Part shown: positions 7,091 to 12,293 of the stretch, piece by piece
Numbering within the stretch: the first letter of the stretch is position 1
How the letters are laid out: each line of letters opens with the position of its first letter
Origin: Prevotella sp. UBA4330
GTDB taxonomy: Bacteria; Bacteroidota; Bacteroidia; Bacteroidales; Bacteroidaceae
NCBI GenBank assembly: GCA_002394385.1
Contig: DGTS01000028.1
Span: forward strand, 1 to 14,448
Length of the DNA: 14,448 nt
Reading direction: 5' to 3'
Made by a program: the position numbers and the translations under genes
Notes under the pieces: model-generated
What the model was told of the DNA's origin: nothing
The model's database searches: none
The model's input: the letters and a program-made list of their open reading frames with translations, nothing else

Positions 7091-7164
7091 AGCCTCTTGT
7101 CGGATTCGAACCAACGACCCCGAGATTACAAATCACGTGCTCTGGCCAACTGAGCTAAAGAGGC
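7091..7164 (-). tRNA. trnT-UGU: tRNA-Thr(UGU)
   Basis: The reverse complement folds as a 74-nt tRNA. The acceptor stem is GCCTCTT with AAGAGGC and discriminator T at 7091. The D arm is GCTC...GAGC, the anticodon loop is TTTGTAA with anticodon TGT (plus-strand 7128-7130), the variable loop is 5 nt, and the T arm is GTTGG-TTCGAAT-CCGAC. The anticodon stem (CGTGA/TCTCG) has a T-T mismatch at pair 29-41. No CCA is encoded. It lies 3 nt downstream of the SRP RNA on the same strand and has no promoter box of its own in that gap. Confidence 0.97.
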
Positions 7165-7167
7165 GGG

Positions 7168-7265
7168 TGGGCAAGCGACCTGCATCGCGCCGCTACAACC
7201 AACTACCTTTGCTACGTTCCCGTCCTGGAGGATTCGAAGGGAGCTGGCCGTGCAGGACTTACCCA
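7168..7265 (-). ncRNA. ffs: Small signal recognition particle RNA (4.5S-like)
   Basis: On the minus strand the apical helix 8 is canonical: CAGG, then ACG-GGAA-CGT (stem with GGAA tetraloop), then AGCA (plus-strand 7210-7227). This is the universally conserved Ffh-binding internal loop. The base of the hairpin is closed by TGGGTAAG (5') against CTTGCCCA (3'), followed by CCTGCA against TGCAGG, giving a core of about 98 nt. With Ffh it forms the particle that targets nascent membrane and secreted proteins to the translocon. The exact 5' end is uncertain by a few bases; the promoter box at 7277-7284 predicts a start near 7270. The 3' end abuts tRNA-Thr, so maturation probably depends on cleavage at the tRNA 5' end. 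Confidence 0.93.
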
Positions 7266-7276
7266 TTTAGCAGGTG

Positions 7277-7284
7277 CAAAGGTA
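7277..7284 (-). promoter_or_regulatory. -7 box for ffs/tRNA-Thr
   Basis: Reads TACCTTTG on the minus strand, an exact TAnnTTTG match and identical to the tRNA-Ser box at 4127-4134. It lies 11 nt upstream of the paired 5' base of the SRP RNA. No clear -33 TTTG is seen. Confidence 0.7.
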
Positions 7285-7420
7285 ACAACTTTATTTCGGA
7301 AATCATAATATTTCGGGGAATAAACCTTTCTTTTAACTTTTTTTGGTTAAAAAGCCATCTCATAAATCCCGCTAATTACACCGACACGGCACGCGAAAAG
7401 GTTAAAATATGCACGTTTTC

Positions 7421-7452
7421 TTTGGAGGTTTATTAATAAATGAGTAATTTTG
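7421..7452 (+). promoter_or_regulatory. Promoter of the DUF4199/glycosyltransferase operon
   Basis: TTTG (7421-7424), a 20-bp spacer, then TAATTTTG (7445-7452): a full match to the Bacteroidetes -33/-7 consensus. Predicted transcription start is near 7458. This decides the start of the next gene, because the in-frame TTG at 7450 would lie inside the promoter. Confidence 0.8.
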
Positions 7453-7476
7453 CCCCACAAAACGAAAAAGAGAATA

Positions 7477-8007
7477 ATGGCAACCCAGGAAGAATACGCC
7501 CAACTGAAAGCATACTCGCGCATCGACGGAGCGCTTGTGGGCTTGATGTGGGCTGTCAGTTTCGGCTGCATGGTGGCTGGTTTCAAGAATCCTTCATGGT
7601 CTTTTGCCGCCATCGTGATTGGTTTCGCATCGCCCATCTATGGCATTTCACGCATGATAAAGTTTCGCCGCAAGGTGCTCGACAACAAGATGAGTTATCG
7701 CCGCGCTTTGGGTTATGCCATCATGATGCTGCTCTGTGCCACACTGATATTGGCTGGCGTGCAACTGGTTTATTTCCAGTTCTTTGATCACGGTTACTTC
7801 ATTGAAAACTACGCCACGATATTGAAGTCGCCAGAGATGATGGAGGCAGCCGTAAACTATGGTCTTTCCGAGCAGGACATCGACTCCACAATAGCCGTAA
7901 TCTCAGAGATGCGTCCCGTAGAGGTGGTCATCCAGTTCCTCTCGAGCAATGTGCTGCTGAGCGTTATGCTTAGCATTCCGATGGCGCTTTTCGCCAAGAA
8001 GAGTTGA
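7477..8007 (+). CDS. DUF4199 family inner-membrane protein
   Basis: A 176-residue membrane protein of unknown function, recognised as DUF4199-like by its overall pattern. Four hydrophobic segments lie at about 15-35, 40-60, 77-101 and 148-172, with a basic stretch (KFRRK) after the second and a soluble loop at about 104-147. The ATG at 7477 is chosen over the upstream TTG at 7450, because the -7 promoter box occupies 7445-7452 and the predicted mRNA starts after it. In Bacteroidetes, DUF4199 proteins commonly sit directly before a GtrB-like glycosyltransferase, as here (49-nt gap). A role alongside lipid-linked sugar transfer is therefore an inference from context only. Confidence 0.8.
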   Translation: MATQEEYAQLKAYSRIDGALVGLMWAVSFGCMVAGFKNPSWSFAAIVIGFASPIYGISRMIKFRRKVLDNKMSYRRALGYAIMMLLCATLILAGVQLVYFQFFDHGYFIENYATILKSPEMMEAAVNYGLSEQDIDSTIAVISEMRPVEVVIQFLSSNVLLSVMLSIPMALFAKKS

Positions 8008-8056
8008 GACAGTGGCCGAGAATATTTTTTTTTGAATTGCTAATTACACACACGAT

Positions 8057-9007
8057 ATGGATATTTCAGTTGTAGTACCTTTATACAATGAAGACGAGTC
8101 GTTACCCGAACTCTACGCTTGGATAGAGCGTGTGATGAAGGAGAACAACTTCTCTTACGAGGTAATCTTCGTCAACGACGGCTCGCGCGACCACTCATGG
8201 GACGTCATTTGCGACCTCAAGTCGAAACACCCTGAGGTGAAGGGCATCAAGTTTCGCCGCAACTACGGCAAGAGCCCAGCCTTATTCTGCGGTTTCGAGG
8301 AGGCACAGGGCGACGTTGTTATCACGATGGATGCCGACCTTCAGGACTCTCCCGACGAGATTCCCGAACTTTACCACATGATTACCGTCGATGGTTTCGA
8401 CCTCGTTTCAGGCTATAAGCAGAAGCGCTATGACCCTCTGACAAAGACACTTCCAACGAAACTCTTCAACGCCACGGCAAGAAGGATAAGCGGAATAAAG
8501 AACCTGCACGACTTCAACTGCGGCCTCAAGGCCTATCGCAAGGAGGTGGTGAAGAACATCGAGGTTTACGGCGAGATGCACCGTTACATCCCCTATCTGG
8601 CCAAGAACGCAGGATTCACCAAGATTGGCGAGAAGGTTGTGCACCACCAGGCACGCAAGTACGGCAAGACAAAGTTTGGTCTTAACCGATTCTTCAACGG
8701 CTATCTCGACCTCATAACATTGTGGTTCCTCAGCAACTTCGGCAAGAAGCCCATGCATGTGTTCGGTTTCCTGGGCACAATAGTGTTCATCATAGGCTTC
8801 CTCGCCGCCGCATATATCGGCGCCGACAAACTATGGTGCCTCGCTCACGGCATCAGGCAGCGCCTCGTTACCGACTCCCCGTTCTTCTACATCTCGCTGA
8901 CAATGATGATGATAGGCACCCAACTGTTCCTCACCGGCTTCCTCGGCGACCTCATCAGCCGTTCGTCGCAAGGCAGGAACGACTATCAGATTGAGGAGAA
9001 AATATAG
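8057..9007 (+). CDS. GtrB/DPM1-like family 2 glycosyltransferase, membrane anchored
   Basis: A 316-residue GT2 enzyme of the polyprenyl-phosphate sugar transferase group (GtrB, ArnC, dolichol-phosphate mannose synthase relatives). The N-terminal GT-A domain has the start ISVVVPLYNE, the nucleotide-binding FVNDGSRD at 38-45, RRNYGKSPAL at 67-76, and metal-binding DAD at 92-94 followed by LQDSPDEIP. HDFNCGLKAYR at 151-161 and the R-KYGKTKFG segment at 200-208 are family hallmarks. Two C-terminal transmembrane helices at about 236-255 and 277-299 anchor it to the inner membrane. Family knowledge: it transfers a sugar from a nucleotide donor to undecaprenyl phosphate for later use on lipids or polymers in the periplasm. 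The sugar cannot be told from sequence. It lies between a DUF4199 gene and a lipoprotein gene (11-nt gap). Confidence 0.93.
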   Translation: MDISVVVPLYNEDESLPELYAWIERVMKENNFSYEVIFVNDGSRDHSWDVICDLKSKHPEVKGIKFRRNYGKSPALFCGFEEAQGDVVITMDADLQDSPDEIPELYHMITVDGFDLVSGYKQKRYDPLTKTLPTKLFNATARRISGIKNLHDFNCGLKAYRKEVVKNIEVYGEMHRYIPYLAKNAGFTKIGEKVVHHQARKYGKTKFGLNRFFNGYLDLITLWFLSNFGKKPMHVFGFLGTIVFIIGFLAAAYIGADKLWCLAHGIRQRLVTDSPFFYISLTMMMIGTQLFLTGFLGDLISRSSQGRNDYQIEEKI

Positions 9008-9018
9008 CATTCAGAATT

Positions 9019-9507
9019 ATGAAGAAGTTGCTCTTGCTAATAACATGTGCGATTGTGCTGGCTGCATGCTCGTCAATCGAATGTCCGCTCAACAACACGG
9101 TTTATGCCAACTACACCATTTACAAGTCTGACGGCACACCCGACATGCTGAGCGACACACTCACCGTGTTCACCAAACGCCACACTCCCGACGAAGACAC
9201 CGTGAAACTGAACAGATTTATCGGTGCCAGTACGTTCAGCCTTCCTATGAGTTACACGGGCGAGACCGACGTGCTGATATTCGAGATGAGAGACACTCTG
9301 CACAATGTTGTCTATGACACCATCACCATCAGCAAGACAAACACCCCGCACTTCGAGTCAACAGAATGCGGACCAGCCTACTTCCACACCATCGAGGGAG
9401 TGAGCACCACCAACCACAAGATAGAATCGGTAACCATCAACGATACTGAAGTGAACTATGACGCTACGAAAGAACATATATACATACTTTTTAAGTCTGA
9501 CGATTAG
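9019..9507 (+). CDS. DUF6452-like lipoprotein
   Basis: A 162-residue lipoprotein: N-terminal MKK, hydrophobic core, lipobox LAAC with Cys17, then SSIE. The mature part is Thr/Asp-rich with alternating hydrophobic residues, suggesting a small beta-sandwich. It carries two further Cys, at the start (IECPLNN) and late in the chain (TECGPAY). I place it in the DUF6452 group because of this arrangement and because DUF6452 and DUF6048 genes are usually adjacent in Bacteroidales. That is family memory, not a search. Its last 50 nt overlap the start of the next gene in another frame, implying coupled translation. Function unknown; envelope assembly or a partner of the following outer-membrane protein is inferred. 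Confidence 0.8.
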   Translation: MKKLLLLITCAIVLAACSSIECPLNNTVYANYTIYKSDGTPDMLSDTLTVFTKRHTPDEDTVKLNRFIGASTFSLPMSYTGETDVLIFEMRDTLHNVVYDTITISKTNTPHFESTECGPAYFHTIEGVSTTNHKIESVTINDTEVNYDATKEHIYILFKSDD

Positions 9508-10141
9508 TCTCCTGCTGTTTCCGCAGGCGGCTGACGCACAACGCAAGAAAGCGGTGGAAGAGCCCGACACGGTGCCCTTCTTCCGCGGCGTGGCAGTGTC
9601 TGCCGACCTCGTGGGACTGGGCATGGTGATGCTGAGCGACTACGGACAGTATGAAGGAGCCGTGCGTGTGAACCTTCGCGACCGCTACTTCCCTATCGTC
9701 GAGGTGGGCATCGGAAAGGCTGACCGTGAAAATGTGGTGACCAAACTAAAGTACACCACGAGCGCTCCGTACGCCAAAATAGGTATCGACTTCAACCTGA
9801 TGAAGAACAAGCACGACATCTATAGGCTTTACGGAGGCGTGCGCTATGCATACACCTCATTCAAATACGACGTCGAGCACCCTGGCGTAGAGGTTCCATA
9901 TTGGGGCGACGTGGCCGAGTTTGGCGGCAAAGACATCAAGGCAAACTATCATTGGGTAGAAGCGGTTTTTGGTGTTGACGCCAAGATATGGGGTCCCATT
10001 CATCTCGGATGGAGTGCCCGCTACAAGAGACGCATAAGCCACAACAACGGCACACTGGGCAAACCGTGGTACGTACCGGGATTCGGAAAGAGCGGAGGCT
10101 CGCGACTGGGCGGGACATTCAATGTGACTCTGGAGTTCTGA
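9458..10141 (+). CDS. DUF6048-like outer-membrane protein
   Basis: A 227-residue exported protein. Signal peptide: LRKN, hydrophobic core at about 10-22, ADA/Q at 25-28. No later in-frame Met would keep this signal peptide, so the ATG at 9458 is the start even though it lies 50 nt inside the previous gene. The mature part alternates hydrophobic and polar residues (VRVNLRDRYFPIVEVGIG, YAKIGIDFNL, IYRLYGGVRYAYTSF, VEAVFGVDAKI, IHLGWSARYKRRI) and ends in NVTLEF with a terminal Phe. This is the layout of a small outer-membrane beta barrel. It matches what I recall of DUF6048 proteins. Function unknown; translational overlap with the lipoprotein suggests the two act together in the outer membrane. 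Confidence 0.8.
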   Translation: MTLRKNIYTYFLSLTISLLLFPQAADAQRKKAVEEPDTVPFFRGVAVSADLVGLGMVMLSDYGQYEGAVRVNLRDRYFPIVEVGIGKADRENVVTKLKYTTSAPYAKIGIDFNLMKNKHDIYRLYGGVRYAYTSFKYDVEHPGVEVPYWGDVAEFGGKDIKANYHWVEAVFGVDAKIWGPIHLGWSARYKRRISHNNGTLGKPWYVPGFGKSGGSRLGGTFNVTLEF

Positions 10142-10171
10142 AAAAGTAAAAGGGTAAAAAAGTAAAAAAAC
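10140..10171. repeat. Short relative of the 8-bp array
   Basis: Four phased octamers (GAAAAAGT, AAAAGGGT, AAAAAAGT, AAAAAAAC) begin at the stop codon of the preceding gene and end 13 nt before the apbE ATG. They match the first octamers of the large array after mutS2 and have the same position directly after a stop codon. Confidence 0.8.
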
Positions 10172-10184
10172 AAACTACTACAAT

Positions 10185-11204
10185 ATGAAACGCTTTCTAC
10201 AGATACTTTTCCTCGTGGCGCTCATCGTGGGCACCATACTCATCATCAGACAACAGCAGTCGATGCCTTACCAGCACGACAAGGGCGAGGTGTTCGGCAC
10301 TTTCTATAGCATCACCTATCAGTCGGACAAGAATCTGAAGAGTGAGATAGAAGAGGCACTAAAGAAAGTGGATGCAGAGTTCTCGATGTTCAACAGCAAC
10401 TCTACAGTGGCGAAAATCAACCGCGGCGAGAAACCCGAACTTAGCGAAATGTTCATGGAGGTGTATAACCTGGCAACAACAGTGAACGAGGAAACACACG
10501 GTGCTTTCGACATCACTGTGGCTCCTCTGGTCAACGCATGGGGCTTTGGATTTAAGACTGAACAAATGCCTGGTAAACACCAGATAGACAGCATATTATC
10601 ATTCGTGGGTAAAGATAAGTTTAAAGTCGTGAGCGAAGGCAAGAAGCAGATGCCTCAGAAGAGCGACAAGCGCACAATGCTCGACTTCAGCGCTATTGCC
10701 AAAGGCTACGGAAGCGACGTCGTGGCACGCCTGCTCAGGAGTCACGACATAAAGAATTTCATGGTGGAGATAGGCGGCGAGATTGTCACTTGCGGCAACA
10801 GCGAGAAACGTCTGCCGTGGAAGATAGGCGTAACCAAGCCCGTTGACGACTCGCTAAGCGTGGACAACGAACTGCAGACCATACTGAACATCACCGACAA
10901 GGCTATGGCCACAAGCGGCAACTACCGCAAGTTCTACTATAAAGGGGGCAAGAAATATGCCCACACCATCAATCCCACTACCGGATTCCCCGTTCAGCAC
11001 AACATTCTCTCGGCCACAGTAATCACCAAGAACTGCGCCGTTGCCGATGCTTATGCCACCGCCTTTATGGTGCTTGGCATGGAAGAGACAAAGAAGGTGC
11101 TGGAGAAACACCCTGAACTGATGGTTTATCTCATCTACGCCAACGACAAAGGTGAGAACGAGGTATGGTTCTCGCCATCGCTCGAAGGCAAAATAACACA
11201 GTAG
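10185..11204 (+). CDS. apbE: FAD:protein FMN transferase (ApbE)
   Basis: A 339-residue ApbE, which attaches FMN through a phosphoester bond to Thr/Ser of target proteins such as subunits of Na+-NQR or Rnf complexes (family knowledge). Family motifs in order: GTFYSITY at 38-45, GAFDITVAPLVNAWGFG at 106-122, DFSAIAKGYGSD at 167-178, VEIGGEI at 194-200, ATSGNYRKFY at 242-251, HTINPTTGFPV at 260-270, and ADAYATAFMVLG at 287-298 with metal-binding Asp288. The N-terminus (about 4-21) is an uncleaved-looking membrane anchor, with no lipobox Cys, unlike the many ApbE proteins that are lipoproteins. The catalytic domain should face the periplasm. The gene follows an outer-membrane protein gene across a short octamer repeat and ends 1 nt before a Crp/Fnr-type regulator gene, so co-transcription is likely. 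The flavoprotein targets are not in this window. Confidence 0.95.
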   Translation: MKRFLQILFLVALIVGTILIIRQQQSMPYQHDKGEVFGTFYSITYQSDKNLKSEIEEALKKVDAEFSMFNSNSTVAKINRGEKPELSEMFMEVYNLATTVNEETHGAFDITVAPLVNAWGFGFKTEQMPGKHQIDSILSFVGKDKFKVVSEGKKQMPQKSDKRTMLDFSAIAKGYGSDVVARLLRSHDIKNFMVEIGGEIVTCGNSEKRLPWKIGVTKPVDDSLSVDNELQTILNITDKAMATSGNYRKFYYKGGKKYAHTINPTTGFPVQHNILSATVITKNCAVADAYATAFMVLGMEETKKVLEKHPELMVYLIYANDKGENEVWFSPSLEGKITQ

Positions 11205-11205
11205 C

Positions 11206-11868
11206 ATGAAGTCCTTCGACCGTCTTCTAACACTTCCTTTATTCCTCGGAATGACGCACAACGATATCGAAGCCATCGTTGACCACACTCCTCTGGGCTT
11301 CTCGAAATGCGGCAAGGGAAAGGTAATCATCGAGGACGGCGAGCCGTGCGACCACCTGCGCTTCCTGCTGCAAGGCGAGTGCATCGCCACAAGCACCGCC
11401 GACGACGGCAGTTACAGCATCGGCGAGGTGATAAAGTCGCCCGAGGTGATTCAGCCAGAATGCCTCTTCGGACTTCATCAACGATACACCAAGACACTAA
11501 CTTCGACAAGCGAATGCAGCATCGTAAGCATCAAGAAGAACGACGTAACACGGCTGATGTCAGAGTTTGACATCTTCCGACTGAACATACTTAACATCAT
11601 GAGTACGCGCACACAAAGGCTCTCAAGACACTCATGGCGCAAACTGCCCGAAACCATTAGGCAAAAGATATTCCGCTTCATAGAGACCCGTTGCTCAAAA
11701 CCCGCTGGCCACAAGATGCTTAGAATAAAGATGGAGGTGCTCGCCGACCAAATCGGCGAGAGCCGCATCAACGTTTCGAGATGCCTCAACGAACTCGAGA
11801 AGCAGGGCATTCTCACGCATAGCCGTGCCATCATGGACATCCCGGCACTTGAAAGGCTAATGGAATAA
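11206..11868 (+). CDS. Crp/Fnr-family transcriptional regulator
   Basis: A 220-residue regulator with an N-terminal cyclic-nucleotide-binding-type beta-roll (about 10-115), a dimer helix (about 115-145) and a C-terminal winged helix. The recognition region MEVLADQIGESRINVSRCLNELEKQGIL at 176-203 is a typical Crp-type HTH. The phosphate-binding segment that reads GE...RAA in true cAMP receptors is here SIGEVIKSPEVIQPECLFG, without the key Arg. There is no Fnr-type N-terminal Cys cluster. The ligand is therefore unknown and may be neither cAMP nor a 4Fe-4S cluster. The ATG lies 1 nt after the apbE stop, so the two are translated from one message. Control of redox or respiratory genes is a guess from the pairing with apbE. 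Confidence 0.9.
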   Translation: MKSFDRLLTLPLFLGMTHNDIEAIVDHTPLGFSKCGKGKVIIEDGEPCDHLRFLLQGECIATSTADDGSYSIGEVIKSPEVIQPECLFGLHQRYTKTLTSTSECSIVSIKKNDVTRLMSEFDIFRLNILNIMSTRTQRLSRHSWRKLPETIRQKIFRFIETRCSKPAGHKMLRIKMEVLADQIGESRINVSRCLNELEKQGILTHSRAIMDIPALERLME

Positions 11869-11970
11869 CACCTGCTTCAGCCTCCCAATAACATGCTCTG
11901 AACATGCCTCCGAGCACCTCTTGGCTCCCCAACTACATCTTCTACGAATCCAAAAGCATACAAACCGGCG
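11869..11970. other. Intergenic leader of the repeat cluster
   Basis: First part of a 425-bp gap between the regulator and the peptidase. I see no gene, no terminator hairpin right after the regulator stop, and no exact promoter box here. Confidence 0.4.
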
Positions 11971-12058
11971 AACAATGTTATTAACTTTGTTGAACAAAGT
12001 TATTAAGATTGTCTAACAAAGTTAATAAGATTGTTGAACAAAGTTATTAACTTTGTTA
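11971..12058. repeat. Four tandem 22-bp palindromic units
   Basis: Units at 11971-11992, 11993-12014, 12015-12036 and 12037-12058. The ideal unit has arm AACAAAGTTA and its complement TAACTTTGTT around one central base, plus one linker base. The fourth unit is a perfect palindrome and the first has one arm change (AACAATG). The second and third have the right arm altered to AAGATTGT. The period is about two turns of DNA. There are no spacers, so it is not a CRISPR array. Confidence 0.92.
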
Positions 12059-12059
12059 C

Positions 12060-12100
12060 CCCACTTGTATCTCTTTGAAAACCAAGAAGATACAAGTGGG
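12060..12100. repeat. 13-bp hairpin beside the tandem repeats
   Basis: Arms CCCACTTGTATCT (12060-12072) and AGATACAAGTGGG (12088-12100) pair perfectly. The 15-nt loop can add a few more pairs (TTG against CAA). No T run follows on either strand, so it is a poor intrinsic terminator. Confidence 0.8.
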
Positions 12101-12108
12101 CTTCTCAC

Positions 12109-12126
12109 CAGTGCCATCTGGCACTG
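12109..12126. repeat. 7-bp hairpin, compact
   Basis: CAGTGCC (12109-12115) and GGCACTG (12120-12126) around ATCT; extendable to 8 bp with a 2-nt centre. It is followed by CAAAAAG, with no T run. It lies 8 nt after the larger hairpin, giving a cluster of structured elements. Confidence 0.6.
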
Positions 12127-12216
12127 CAAAAAGCCACTTCCCTACCCTCAACCAAAAGGTTCCTCTTTACCAACAAATGCGAAGATGCAATGTGAAACGA
12201 TAATGACGACTATAAA

Positions 12217-12234
12217 AAAAGAATAAATTCTTTT
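12217..12234. promoter_or_regulatory. Inverted repeat overlapping the -33 box
   Basis: AAAAGAAT (12217-12224) and ATTCTTTT (12227-12234) form an 8-bp inverted repeat whose right arm overlaps the TTTG at 12232-12235. It could be an operator for the peptidase gene, or simply AT-rich sequence. Confidence 0.35.
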
Positions 12235-12262
12235 GTGTTTCGCCATATTTCCCTTATCTTTG
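12232..12262 (+). promoter_or_regulatory. Promoter of the M3 peptidase gene
   Basis: TTTG (12232-12235), a 19-bp spacer and TATCTTTG (12255-12262) match the Bacteroidetes -33/-7 consensus. Predicted transcription start is near 12268, upstream of all candidate start codons. Confidence 0.8.
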
Positions 12263-12293
12263 CAACGTGTGAATAAAGAGCATCGAACGAGAC

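Noticed and set aside
6807..7136. Minus-strand frame with a Phe/Leu/Thr-Pro low-complexity run
   Set aside because: It reads through tRNA-Thr, the terminator and the octamer array into mutS2 antisense. The repeated peptide merely reflects the repeat DNA.
7331..7352. AT-only hairpin (TTTTAAC/GTTAAAA) between the divergent promoters
   Set aside because: Only one G-C pair in the stem, in very AT-rich DNA; expected by chance.
7137..7436. 99-residue plus-strand frame
   Set aside because: It lies antisense to tRNA-Thr and the SRP RNA and then crosses both promoter regions.
7450..7476. TTG as the start of the DUF4199 gene
   Set aside because: It lies within the -7 promoter box (7445-7452), upstream of the predicted transcript start.
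11975..12016. 13-residue peptide frame starting in the first 22-bp unit
   Set aside because: Very short, hydrophobic, entirely made of repeat sequence, with no promoter or ribosome site.
11971..12058. CRISPR array
   Set aside because: The 22-bp units are contiguous, with no unique spacers, and no cas genes are present.
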